From the NCBI GenBank assembly GCA_040509055.1, contig JBEVLT010000297.1:1-20384 (forward strand): a stretch of DNA of 20,384 nucleotides. The letters are read 5' to 3'. Below, piece after piece: positions 7,526-16,190 of the stretch; position 1 is the first letter of the stretch; every line of letters starts with the position of its first letter. The position numbers and the translations under genes are program-made. The stretch is from JAJKIP01 sp040509055 (GTDB lineage Bacteria; Bacteroidota; Bacteroidia; Chitinophagales; Chitinophagaceae). The notes beneath the pieces were generated by a model that was given only the letters and a program-made list of their open reading frames with translations, was not told the origin of the DNA and did no database searches.

Positions 7526-8314
7526 ATGAGAGCGATCTGGACCGGTTCCGTCGGCTTCGGCCTGGTAAACATCCCCATTAAAATGTACAGCGCTGTGGAA
7601 GAAAGTTCACTTGACCTGGATATGCTGGACAAAAAAGACCATGCAAATATCCGGTTCAAGCGGGTGAACGAAAATACCGGCCGGGAAGTAACCTGGCAAA
7701 ACATCGTACGCGGCTACCTGCTCAACGACCGGTATGTGGTGCTGGATGAAGCCGATTTCGAAAAAGCCAGCCCGGAAAAGACCAAGCATATAGAAATTAC
7801 CCAGTTTATCGACGAAAAGGAGATCGACAGCACCTATTTCGAGTTGCCCTATTACCTGGAGCCTGAAAAAACGGGGGCGCGGGCCTATGTACTGCTGCGC
7901 GAGGCGTTAGCAAAAACCGGGAGGGCCGGCGTAGGCCTGTTCGTAATGCACAAACGCGAACATGTGTGCATCATCAAGGCCAAAGACGATGTGCTGGTGC
8001 TGAACCGGATCCGGTTTCCGCAGGAAATACGCTCGTCCAAGGACCTGAAGCTTCCCGCCACCAAAAGCAAACCGGCCGAACTGAAAATGGCCGTCAACCT
8101 GATCGACCAGCTGACCGAGCCTTTTGATCCGAAAAAATACAAGGACGATTATACCGGCAAGCTCATGAAGATCATCGAGGCCAAGGCCAAGGGCAAGAAA
8201 ACACCGTTCAAACCAATGAAAGTGGTGCATTCCAAAACACAGGACCTCATGGACCAGCTCAAGGCGAGCCTTTCTTCTTCCACGAAAACGACTTCTAAAA
8301 GAAAGGCATCATGA
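7526..8314 (+). CDS. ku: Bacterial Ku protein (non-homologous end joining)
   Basis: Ku forms a homodimeric ring that threads onto broken DNA ends and recruits LigD. The 262-residue product starts with the characteristic MRAIWTGSVGFGLVNIPIKMYSA, written here as MRAIWTGSVGFGLVN and then IPIKMYSA. It continues with FKRVNENTGREV, a GYLLNDRYVVLDEADFE region and the ELPYYLEPE strand. The late helix AVNLIDQLTEPFDPKKYKDD precedes a Lys/Ser-rich flexible tail (about 220-262), which in other bacterial Ku proteins contacts LigD and DNA. Its stop codon overlaps the ligD start as ATGA (8311-8314), so the two are translationally coupled. No TAnnTTTG box is obvious upstream. Identification is secure. Confidence 0.96.
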   Translation: MRAIWTGSVGFGLVNIPIKMYSAVEESSLDLDMLDKKDHANIRFKRVNENTGREVTWQNIVRGYLLNDRYVVLDEADFEKASPEKTKHIEITQFIDEKEIDSTYFELPYYLEPEKTGARAYVLLREALAKTGRAGVGLFVMHKREHVCIIKAKDDVLVLNRIRFPQEIRSSKDLKLPATKSKPAELKMAVNLIDQLTEPFDPKKYKDDYTGKLMKIIEAKAKGKKTPFKPMKVVHSKTQDLMDQLKASLSSSTKTTSKRKAS

Positions 8315-10767
8315 CGAGCCTGGCCACCTACAAGAAAAAAAGGAATTTCAAAAATACCCGGGAGCCGGAAGGCAAAAAAGCTGCCACCGGCCATTCACGA
8401 TTCGTGGTACAGCGGCACCAGGCCTCTCACCTGCATTACGATTTCCGGCTGGAGCTGGACGGCGTGCTGAAAAGCTGGGCCGTACCCAAAGGGCCATCCC
8501 TGAACCCTTCACAAAAGCGGCTGGCGATGATGGTGGAAGACCACCCGGTGGAATACATCACCTTCAAAGGCAGGATACCGGAAGGCAATTACGGGGCCGG
8601 CACCGTGGAGATATGGGACAATGGCCGGTTTACCCCGGTGAATGAAAAACATGAACCCATCACGGAAAAACAGGCCCTGGCAGGACTGAAAAAAGGCGAA
8701 CTCAAGTTCAGCCTGCAGGGCAAAAAACTCAAAGGTGAGTTTGTACTGATCCGGTTGAAAAAGGAAGAAAAAAGCTGGCTGCTGATCAAGCACCGCGACG
8801 AGCACTCGGTGAATACGGTGTACAATGCAGAAGACGAGACCGGCAAGCCGGTACCGAAAAGGACCATTGCTTCGATCCGGCATGGCAAAGCTTCCAGGCT
8901 GGAGGGTTTTATCAAACCCATGCTGGCTTCCATCACCGACGGGCCGTTTGATGATAAAGACTGGCTGTTTGAAATAAAATGGGACGGTTACCGGGCCATT
9001 GCGGAGCTGGGCAAAAAACAGCTGAAATTCTATTCCCGCAATGGCATCGACTTTACCGAACGATTTCCCGCCATTGTGCAGGCGCTGAGCAAGATGGAGC
9101 ACCAGGCCATCATCGATGGCGAAGTGGTATTGCTGAACGAAAAGAACCTGCCGGATTTCCAGAAGCTGCAGCTGTATGAAAACCACCTGAATTATCCCCT
9201 GCTTTATTATGTATTCGATCTGCTGGAACTGGATGGAAAAAACACGGAAGACCTGCCGCTGACGGACCGGAAAAAGCTGCTGAACCAATTGCTGAAAAAC
9301 AACAAGGCCGTCAACAAAACGATCCGCTATTGCGATCATATCGACACCCACGGCATCGAATTTTTGCAGAAGGCCAAGGAACAGGGACTGGAAGGCATCG
9401 TAGCCAAGAAAAAAGACAGCACCTATACAAAAGGCTACCGTAGCAAGGAATGGCTGAAGATACGGAACATCCAAAGCACGGAAGTGGTGATCGCGGGGTA
9501 TACAGAGCCAAAGGGCGGCCGCACTCATTTCGGCTCGCTGATCATCGCCAATAAAAAAGGTAAAAAATGGGAGTACCGCGGCCATGTGGGTACCGGCTTC
9601 TCTGCTACACTGCTGAAAACGCTGAAGGAAAAAATGCAGCCTTTCGAAACAGATGAACCGCCATTCAGCGGCAAAGTGCCGGTGAACGGTAAAGTGACCT
9701 GGCTGAAGCCAAAGCTGGTGGCCGACATTGCTTATACGGAGCTCACCCGCGACAATATCTTCCGCCACCCTGTATTCCTGCGCCTGCGCGATGAAAAAAC
9801 CGCGTCGGCTGTCAACGACGAAAGTATGAAAGCCATTAAACCAAAAGCCCGCCGGGAAGAAGAGAAAAAGATCGGCAAAGCAAGTGTGACGCTGACCAAC
9901 CAGCACAAAGTGTACTGGCCCGACGAAGGCTATACCAAGGGCGACATGATCGCCTATTACGACAGCATTTCGAAATACATGTTGCCGCACCTGAAGAACC
10001 GGCCGCTTTCGCTGAAGCGAAACCCCAACGGCATCCGTGACGAAGGATTTTTTCATAAAGATGCCGGTGAAAACGCCCCGGACTATGTGGATGTGTTCCC
10101 TGTAGAAAGCGAGGCGAATAAAAGCGCCAATAAAATAATCGATTACATCGTTTGCAACAATAAAGCAACTCTTTTGTATGTGGCCAACATGGGCACTATC
10201 GAGATCAACCCCTGGAACAGCACTACTAAACAACCAGATAAACCGACCTGGATGGTGATCGATATCGATCCATCCAATAAAAATACATTTACCGATGTGG
10301 TGGATGTAGCGCTGGTGACCAAAGAAGTACTGGACCGGGCCGGTATTCCCGGTTATTGCAAAACCTCCGGCGCTTCCGGCCTGCATGTGTATGTACCGCT
10401 GAAGAACAAATACGATTACACGACGGTAAAAGACTTTGCCCATATCATCGCTTCCCTGGTGCAGGAGCAGCTGCCGGATACCACCTCGCTGGAACGATCG
10501 CTGAGCAAGCGCGGCCCTAAAATATATATCGATTACCTGCAAAACCGGCAGGGCCAGACCCTGGCCTGCGCCTATAGCCTGCGGCCGGTACCCGGGGCTT
10601 CGGTATCGGCTCCCCTGGACTGGAAGGAAGTGAATCACCAGCTGCATCCCTCGCAGTTTACCATTGCCAATATGGCGGCGCGGCTGGAACAGAAAGGCGA
10701 CCTGTTTGCCAGCGTATTGACCGAATCGGTAAATATTGAAAAGGCATTGAAAAGGCTGAAAGGATAG
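8311..10767 (+). CDS. ligD: Multidomain DNA ligase D (phosphoesterase-ligase-polymerase)
   Basis: LigD trims, fills and seals broken DNA ends held by Ku. The 818 residues hold three activities in the order phosphoesterase, ligase, polymerase, the order known from Pseudomonas LigD rather than the mycobacterial polymerase-first order. The phosphoesterase (about 1-150) has HLHYDFRLE with His42 and Asp44, and DHPVEY with His78. The ATP-dependent ligase (about 200-500) has the adenylated Lys223 in EIKWDGYR, DGEVV (269-273), EGIVAKKKDSTY (361-372) and SKEWLKIRN (378-386). The primase-type polymerase (about 525-818) has NRPLSLKRNPNG, the metal-binding DID (651-653) and TSGASGLHVYVP (685-696). All catalytic motifs are intact, so the protein should be functional. 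It starts inside the ku stop codon. Confidence 0.97.
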   Translation: MTSLATYKKKRNFKNTREPEGKKAATGHSRFVVQRHQASHLHYDFRLELDGVLKSWAVPKGPSLNPSQKRLAMMVEDHPVEYITFKGRIPEGNYGAGTVEIWDNGRFTPVNEKHEPITEKQALAGLKKGELKFSLQGKKLKGEFVLIRLKKEEKSWLLIKHRDEHSVNTVYNAEDETGKPVPKRTIASIRHGKASRLEGFIKPMLASITDGPFDDKDWLFEIKWDGYRAIAELGKKQLKFYSRNGIDFTERFPAIVQALSKMEHQAIIDGEVVLLNEKNLPDFQKLQLYENHLNYPLLYYVFDLLELDGKNTEDLPLTDRKKLLNQLLKNNKAVNKTIRYCDHIDTHGIEFLQKAKEQGLEGIVAKKKDSTYTKGYRSKEWLKIRNIQSTEVVIAGYTEPKGGRTHFGSLIIANKKGKKWEYRGHVGTGFSATLLKTLKEKMQPFETDEPPFSGKVPVNGKVTWLKPKLVADIAYTELTRDNIFRHPVFLRLRDEKTASAVNDESMKAIKPKARREEEKKIGKASVTLTNQHKVYWPDEGYTKGDMIAYYDSISKYMLPHLKNRPLSLKRNPNGIRDEGFFHKDAGENAPDYVDVFPVESEANKSANKIIDYIVCNNKATLLYVANMGTIEINPWNSTTKQPDKPTWMVIDIDPSNKNTFTDVVDVALVTKEVLDRAGIPGYCKTSGASGLHVYVPLKNKYDYTTVKDFAHIIASLVQEQLPDTTSLERSLSKRGPKIYIDYLQNRQGQTLACAYSLRPVPGASVSAPLDWKEVNHQLHPSQFTIANMAARLEQKGDLFASVLTESVNIEKALKRLKG

Positions 10768-10894
10768 CAACGCCGCGGAGATCACTACGCTATTTACAAG
10801 GTCTTCGCCCTGCGCCGTTCACTCAGCCATTTTATACCAGGCTCATCCGTTGCCGGGATTTACACAAGCATTCCGAACCGGGTGGTACATGTCG

Positions 10895-10902
10895 TACCTT
10901 TA
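10895..10902 (+). promoter_or_regulatory. Possible -7 promoter box for the LytTR regulator gene
   Basis: TACCTTTA differs from TAnnTTTG only at the last base and lies 20 bases before the ATG at 10922 (eight before an in-frame ATG at 10910). No clear -33 TTG is at the normal spacing. The 154-base gap after ligD holds no convincing terminator, so this box is the only visible initiation signal for the downstream pair. Confidence 0.3.
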
Positions 10903-10921
10903 TATCTTAATGCATTCAGGC

Positions 10922-11698
10922 ATGCTAAAGGCGTTATTAGTGGATGACGAGGTAAACAACCTGGAAAACCTGGAGTTTTTACTGCATCATGATTGTGAAG
11001 GGGTAAAAGTGGCAGGCAAGGTGCAAAATGCGAACCAGGCCAGAACCTGGCTGCAGTCCGGCACCGCCGACGTGGTCTTTCTCGACATAAATATGCCCGG
11101 CGAAAACGGCTTTCAATTTTTAAGCAGCCTCCCCGACCAGGATTTCAAAGTGGTTTTTGTGACGGCCTACAATGAGTATGCCCTGCAGGCGATCAAAGCG
11201 AGCGCCGTGGATTACATCGTAAAGCCGGTGAATATCGAAGAGCTGCAAAAGGCGGTGGAAAAAGTAAAGCGCCTGGCCGGCAGCCCGGCTGCCACAGAGC
11301 AAAGCCAGCAGCTGCTTCGCCATTTGCTCCAAACCGTACACAAACAAACGCCGCCAAAAAAGATCGCCCTGCCACAGCTTGGCAGCATCACCTTTATCGA
11401 AGTGGACGATATGGTATCCCTGCAGGCGGACAGCAACTACACCATCATCCACATGAAGGATATGCAGAAGCTGGTAATCAGCAAGACCCTGAAAGATTTC
11501 GAAGAGCTGCTGGACGAGCAGCAATTCGTAAGGATACACAAATCCTATATCGTCAACCTGCGGTATATAAAAGAATACAGCACGACGGATGGCGGCCTTG
11601 TAAAAATGGCGGATGGCAACCAATGGAGCATCAGCCGCAGGCAGCTGGATTTATTTATTTCGAAAATGAAGGGAGCCAGCCTTATGTTTGGAAAATAA
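10922..11698 (+). CDS. LytTR-type response regulator
   Basis: This is a transcription factor that binds DNA when phosphorylated by its partner kinase. The 258-residue product has a receiver domain (1-120) with the acidic pocket at Asp8-Asp9-Glu10, the phosphate-accepting Asp55 in VVFLDINMPG, Thr81 in FVTAY and Lys101 in DYIVKP. A linker rich in Gln follows (about 121-150). The LytTR DNA-binding domain runs from about 155 to 250 and includes VDDMVSLQADSNYTIIH, FVRIHKSYIVNLRYIK and SISRRQLD. The ATG at 10922 places MLKALLVDDE exactly at the domain start; an ATG 12 bases earlier is possible, and starts further upstream add unrelated sequence. It lies 43 bases before a LytS-type kinase, the usual partner class. 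Confidence 0.93.
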   Translation: MLKALLVDDEVNNLENLEFLLHHDCEGVKVAGKVQNANQARTWLQSGTADVVFLDINMPGENGFQFLSSLPDQDFKVVFVTAYNEYALQAIKASAVDYIVKPVNIEELQKAVEKVKRLAGSPAATEQSQQLLRHLLQTVHKQTPPKKIALPQLGSITFIEVDDMVSLQADSNYTIIHMKDMQKLVISKTLKDFEELLDEQQFVRIHKSYIVNLRYIKEYSTTDGGLVKMADGNQWSISRRQLDLFISKMKGASLMFGK

Positions 11699-11741
11699 TA
11701 CCCTCTTATTGCATAACCGGCCGCATGGATTAACTTAACGT

Positions 11742-14684
11742 ATGCGTTTCAGCATTTTAGTCTTCCTGTCTTTTTTGGCAGGCATTTCCGGCAATGCCCA
11801 GCAGTCAGACTATACGGCTTTTACCGTCAACGACGGCTTACCCAGCAATTACATTTACCAGTGCGTCGAGGACAACAGGGGATTTTTATGGGTAGCCACC
11901 GATGCCGGCATCGCCCGGTTCGACGGAAAGCATTTCCAGGTATTTACCACCCGCGATGGCCTGCCCGATAATGAAGTGCTGGCTGTGGTAAAAGAAACGA
12001 ATGGCCGTATCTGGGTCAACTGTTTCAAACAAGGCCCCGCCTATTTCGACGAGGTGCAGAACAGGTTTATCAATGCACGGGAGGACAGCAGCCTGGCAAA
12101 AATAAAAGAAGGGACACTGATTATGTATTCCTATCCGCTGCATCTGGGAGGAATAATGTTTAGCAATGAAAAGGGAACATTCATTATCCGGGATAAAAAG
12201 CCGGTGGCCTACTATGACTATTTTTTGATCAGGGAAAACGGGGATGGCTCGTTTTTGAAATATGAAATCAGACCGACGGGCCTGGGGCCAAGCGCGTTGA
12301 AAATATACCATATCAGCGGCGACTCGTATATAGACAGCATCACCCTTCGAAACATCATACCCGGCGACGCCGCCATGCGCGGACTTGACGAAGGGAGGTT
12401 CTACCTGTTCGATAACAATACGGGCAAATGTTATATCTACAGCGAAATCGGGGTTTCACCACTTCGCCTCCGGACCGATTCGATCTCCATCCCGGAACCG
12501 TTTTTCTATTATGGGTTTACGGATATCTACTTAAGCCTCTACAGCAATACCGGTAAAATTTACGTATTCGACAAAAAGACGCTGCAACTGCAGTCCGTGA
12601 TCAGCGGCAACTATTTTCCCAATGCCCTTTCTAATGACAGCAAAGGAAACAAATGGGTGAGCACGATCGATAAAGGGCTGCTGCTTTATAAAAAAAACCG
12701 TTTTGCCACGGCAGCAATGCCCCAAGGCTTTACCAACACGTATTTCGTGAGCATTGCCCGCAAGCCGGACGGCACCCTGCTGGCCGGCAACAATTACGGC
12801 GAAATAGCGTCGTCCGGGAAAGCAGCGATGATCCATACGCTGCCGAAAGGAATATCCACGGCCAGGCAGCGTAAAATACTCATTTCGCAAAAGAAAGTTT
12901 TTAGCTTTTCGGAAACAGGTATTTATGCAGATTATACAAGGCGGATAACCGGTCCATCCCGTAAATATTATCCTGCCAAAACGGCTATTCAATATGATGA
13001 CAGCACCATCATTTTCGGCTTGTGGTCGGGACTGCAAAAGCTGAATACGATTACAGAAAAGGTGTCTCCCGCTTACCTGCTCACCAAACGAATTACCTCC
13101 CTGGCCAAAACCGGTAACGGCATCATATACTTTGGCTCTACCGATGGATTGTACAAATATGATATTGCCAGCGATTCCGGGCGGGCATTGACCCTCAGCC
13201 ATCCCCTGCTCACCGAACGGATATCGGCGCTTTGCACCACCCCCGACGGGCTGTTGTGGGTAGCCACTTCCGGCAGCGGCGTGGTGGCCGTAAAAGACGA
13301 CAAAGTATTTGCTCATATTACTGAAACGGAGGGACTCATTAGCAATTTATCCCGCAGCATAACGGCGGGCAGGGCGGGGCAGGTATGGCTGGGCACGGCC
13401 GGGGGCATCAACGTGATCAGCTATACAATGCAGCACGGGAACCTGCAATACACCATCCGGAACCTATCCGTCAATGACGGCCTGAGCAGCAACATCATCA
13501 ACGAGATGCTCTATGAAAACGATACCGTGTATGCCGCTACCGGAGACGGCATCTCCATCATCCCGAACGATATTACCATTCCAAAATTCACCATCCCGGT
13601 ACGATTGATCAGGATAAGCATCAACCAGCGCGATACGATTATTACGGGCAATTACCAGCTTGGCTTCAACCAGAAAAATATTCAAATGCAGTTTGCCGGT
13701 ATAGAGCTGAACGGTCATTTCAAAAACCTGCAGTATACCCTGGATGGCAACCGCAACTGGATCGATTTACCCGAGAATACATTGACCATCCAGCTTAGCA
13801 GCGGCGACCATACCGTGCAGGTACGGGCTGTCGACGTAAACGGCAATATCAGCGACGAGGTGCTTACCATCCGGTTCGGCATTGCCACTCCTTTCTGGAA
13901 AGCCGTATGGTTTTGGGTTACTGTAGCCGTACTCCTGCAGCTGCTCATCATCTACCTGGTCAACAGGCGGCAGAAAAGAAGAAAGGAAGCCAAGCTGGCC
14001 AAGGCCATTGCCGGCGTGCAAACCGCAGCGCTGGAACAACAGGCTTTTACCTCCCTGATGAACCCACATTTCATTTTCAATGCCCTGAACAGCATCCAGC
14101 ATTACATCAATGTGCAGGACCGGCAAAACGCCAACCGCTACCTGAGCGATTTTGCCTCCCTGATCCGGAAAAATTTCGAAGCGGCGCAGCAATCATTTAT
14201 TCCGCTGGAGCAGGAAATGGAGAACATACGGATCTACCTGCGGCTGGAGCAAATGCGCTTTACCGATCGTTTTTCCTACGAGGTAATCATTGATGAAAAT
14301 ACAGACCTGGATGACTGGATGATCCCTACCATGATCCTGCAGCCATTCCTGGAAAACGCGCTGCTGCACGGCATCATGCCCTCGGCCATCGACGGCAAAC
14401 TGACGATCGAACTGAAAAAACAGGACAAAAACCTGCTGATCGTCATTACTGACAACGGCGTAGGTATGGCAAACAGCCAGGCGCTGAAGGAAAACAACGG
14501 GCATAAAAGCCGTGGCATGGAGCTGATCGAAAAACGCATTGCCGCCCTCACCCGTTTTGGCATGCAGCCCATCACGATCCACATCTCCCCGGCATTCCCG
14601 GATGAAAAAAATCCCGGGAACAGGATCACCCTGTTCATACCGGCCGGTCTGCATGAAGCCTGGTCATATGCCCGCCAGCAATAA
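11742..14684 (+). CDS. Two-component-propeller LytS-type sensor histidine kinase
   Basis: This is a membrane sensor predicted to phosphorylate the adjacent LytTR regulator. The 980 residues begin with a signal peptide (1-20, GNAQ end). A periplasmic beta-propeller built from Reg_prop-type repeats follows; clear copies read DGLPSNYIYQCVEDNRGFLWVAT-like at 31-53, DGLPDNEVLAV near 72-82, EGLISNLSRSITAG near 530-543 and DGLSSNIINEML near 579-590, with degenerate blades between. A Y_Y_Y-type domain (about 645-712) precedes one membrane helix (about 720-741) and a basic coiled coil. The kinase core has LMNPHFIFNALNSIQHYI with the phosphate-accepting His776, an ATP site LQPFLENALLHG (866-877), DNGVGMA (904-910) and SRGMELIEKRI. 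Unlike hybrid two-component systems of polysaccharide loci, it has no receiver or AraC domain. The ligand is unknown. Confidence 0.92.
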   Translation: MRFSILVFLSFLAGISGNAQQSDYTAFTVNDGLPSNYIYQCVEDNRGFLWVATDAGIARFDGKHFQVFTTRDGLPDNEVLAVVKETNGRIWVNCFKQGPAYFDEVQNRFINAREDSSLAKIKEGTLIMYSYPLHLGGIMFSNEKGTFIIRDKKPVAYYDYFLIRENGDGSFLKYEIRPTGLGPSALKIYHISGDSYIDSITLRNIIPGDAAMRGLDEGRFYLFDNNTGKCYIYSEIGVSPLRLRTDSISIPEPFFYYGFTDIYLSLYSNTGKIYVFDKKTLQLQSVISGNYFPNALSNDSKGNKWVSTIDKGLLLYKKNRFATAAMPQGFTNTYFVSIARKPDGTLLAGNNYGEIASSGKAAMIHTLPKGISTARQRKILISQKKVFSFSETGIYADYTRRITGPSRKYYPAKTAIQYDDSTIIFGLWSGLQKLNTITEKVSPAYLLTKRITSLAKTGNGIIYFGSTDGLYKYDIASDSGRALTLSHPLLTERISALCTTPDGLLWVATSGSGVVAVKDDKVFAHITETEGLISNLSRSITAGRAGQVWLGTAGGINVISYTMQHGNLQYTIRNLSVNDGLSSNIINEMLYENDTVYAATGDGISIIPNDITIPKFTIPVRLIRISINQRDTIITGNYQLGFNQKNIQMQFAGIELNGHFKNLQYTLDGNRNWIDLPENTLTIQLSSGDHTVQVRAVDVNGNISDEVLTIRFGIATPFWKAVWFWVTVAVLLQLLIIYLVNRRQKRRKEAKLAKAIAGVQTAALEQQAFTSLMNPHFIFNALNSIQHYINVQDRQNANRYLSDFASLIRKNFEAAQQSFIPLEQEMENIRIYLRLEQMRFTDRFSYEVIIDENTDLDDWMIPTMILQPFLENALLHGIMPSAIDGKLTIELKKQDKNLLIVITDNGVGMANSQALKENNGHKSRGMELIEKRIAALTRFGMQPITIHISPAFPDEKNPGNRITLFIPAGLHEAWSYARQQ

Positions 14685-14807
14685 AACAATAGCAACCGGG
14701 AGCACTGAACGTTTCATTTGTCAGTCCCGTATGCCCGGAAACCCCGCCCGGCTTTACCGCATACTCACCCATACCCCCCGCTCGCGCAATCGTCCCGTAG
14801 CATGACA

Positions 14808-14828
14808 CAGGGAGGGTTGTGCCTCCTG
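14808..14828 (+). other. Small hairpin over the -33 region of the secreted-protein promoter
   Basis: CAGGGAGG (14808-14815) pairs with CCTCCTG (14822-14828) with one bulged base and a GTTGTG loop. The candidate -33 TTG lies in the loop. No T-run follows, so it is a weak terminator candidate for the upstream kinase gene. It may be an operator-like dyad or chance. Confidence 0.3.
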
Positions 14829-14846
14829 AATGATATCGCTACTTTG
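14817..14846 (+). promoter_or_regulatory. Candidate promoter of the secreted-protein pair
   Basis: TTG (14817-14819) is followed after 20 bases by TACTTTG (14840-14846), a -7 box one base shorter than TAnnTTTG but with the right -33 spacing. Transcription would begin near 14852, just ahead of the GTG at 14868. This is the main reason to prefer that start codon over the ATGs at 14718 and 14802. Confidence 0.4.
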
Positions 14847-14867
14847 GACAGGTTCAAAATACAGGGT

Positions 14868-16169
14868 GTGTTCAAATTAACTGCACTAAGACTTTCCCTA
14901 CTGGCCGGCCTATTGTTGCCTGTGCTTACACAGGCACAGTCGAACCAGATCAACATTACCGGCTTCACCGTAAAAAGCCAATTACCTCCCGATATCAATG
15001 ACTGGGTCAATATTCCCGGCAGCGTGCTGCTGGTAGCGCAGAAATTACCAGGCACTCCCTCCTACAATCCCGGGCTGGTCATCCAGATCAGGAATGGATC
15101 GGGGCTTGTGTGCGGCAGCTCCGTAAACAGCCCGATCGCGCTGGACAACTTTACGGTTCGCAATTTCCAGGCCGCACAGCTGACGGGCTATCTCGGCCAA
15201 TGCCCGCCGTTGCAGCCCGGAAGCTACACGATATGCGTACAGTTCTTCAACGAGGATAAGCTGCCCGTAAGCCGGGAAGTGTGTAAAGAGTTTACAGTCA
15301 TCGGGGAGCCCACTGCCTGCTCACCCCCACGCAATATAACGCCGGTCAACGGGAAGGTCTTTTTGGAAAAAGACCTTATCATGCCTGTCGTTTTCACCTG
15401 GTCGCCCGTCATGCCCTTTGACCGCAACGGGGTTACCTATCAGCTGACCATATGGGAGGTGGAAGAGGGGCAAACGGATGGACAGGCAGCCTACAACAAC
15501 CTGCCTGTGCTGGAGCAGGACGTACAGGGTCAAACAAGGTATGTCCTGCGGCCCGGCTTCCTGGAACGGAGGAATGCCCGCTATGTATGGAAAGTGATCG
15601 CCCTCAATGAGCGGGGCGAACCCGTTTGCAAAACAGCACAGAGCGAGCTGTCGGTATTTACAACGCAAATCGCGCAAAAGGAAGCATCGGATCCGCCCCC
15701 GCCTTCCGATTGCTGCAACGATAGCATTAAGCTGGTTAACAATACCGTTTCGCTAGCACCCGGCGACGTGTTAGCGATCGCCCAGCAATTTGCCATCAGC
15801 CCGGTCAACATCAAAAAAGTGACGGCTGAAATCATTTCGGTGGAAGAAGAACCGATCGACACCTCCTGCATGAAATGCAATGGAAAAGAAGATTGGGCTT
15901 ACCAGTTTATTTCTCACAATACGGCATCCTGGAATAGCAGCCCCGCGCTGAACGGCACACCGGTAAACAGCGGCAGCTATTACCCTGCCCGCATGGTAGA
16001 GTGGAATTGTAACCAACAGGGAAACCTGCAGCTCAATTTTAAAATTTCATTACCCGGTACTGCTACCGGTTGTGTGCGGAAAGGCAAAATATGTATCCGC
16101 TATGGATTTACCGACAGCAACTGTAAAACCTGCGAACGCATCATCTGCTACTCCTTTGAAACCAACTAA
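14868..16169 (+). CDS. Secreted cysteine-rich protein of unknown function
   Basis: I do not recognise the family with confidence. From the GTG at 14868 the product has 433 residues: a clean signal peptide (MFKLTALRLSLLAGLLLPVL, cleaved after TQAQ at 24), then a beta-rich domain (about 25-145) with a PPLQPGSYTICVQFF turn. A fibronectin-III-like domain follows (about 150-265) with FTWSPV and ARYVWKVIALNERGEPVC, then a PPPP linker (276-279). The C-terminal domain (281-433) has ten cysteines, including CC, CMKC and CKTC, suggesting disulfides. The first two domains recall the TANFOR-type exported proteins of Bacteroidota, from memory and unproven. In-frame ATGs at 14802 and 14718 would put 22 or 50 residues before the signal peptide. 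It lies 21 bases before the giant repeat protein, so the two form one unit. No sorting domain is seen. Confidence 0.8.
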   Translation: MFKLTALRLSLLAGLLLPVLTQAQSNQINITGFTVKSQLPPDINDWVNIPGSVLLVAQKLPGTPSYNPGLVIQIRNGSGLVCGSSVNSPIALDNFTVRNFQAAQLTGYLGQCPPLQPGSYTICVQFFNEDKLPVSREVCKEFTVIGEPTACSPPRNITPVNGKVFLEKDLIMPVVFTWSPVMPFDRNGVTYQLTIWEVEEGQTDGQAAYNNLPVLEQDVQGQTRYVLRPGFLERRNARYVWKVIALNERGEPVCKTAQSELSVFTTQIAQKEASDPPPPSDCCNDSIKLVNNTVSLAPGDVLAIAQQFAISPVNIKKVTAEIISVEEEPIDTSCMKCNGKEDWAYQFISHNTASWNSSPALNGTPVNSGSYYPARMVEWNCNQQGNLQLNFKISLPGTATGCVRKGKICIRYGFTDSNCKTCERIICYSFETN

Positions 16170-16190
16170 CGGGTCAACGGCAAAAACGAA

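Noticed and set aside
8509..10785. A 758-codon open frame on the minus strand over ligD
   Set aside because: It mirrors the ligD codons, is rich in Phe, Gln and His, and shows no recognisable domain, whereas all LigD motifs are on the plus strand.
10768..10921. Terminator after ligD
   Set aside because: No stem of useful length followed by a T-run was found in this gap.
14718..14867. Longer start (ATG 14718 or 14802) for the secreted cysteine-rich protein
   Set aside because: It would place an arginine- and proline-rich stretch before a complete signal peptide and would overlap the candidate promoter. It is not fully excluded.
14685..14867. LytTR binding repeats upstream of the secreted-protein pair
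   Set aside because: One partial match around AACGTTTCA was seen, but it breaks the consensus and has no second copy at the required spacing.
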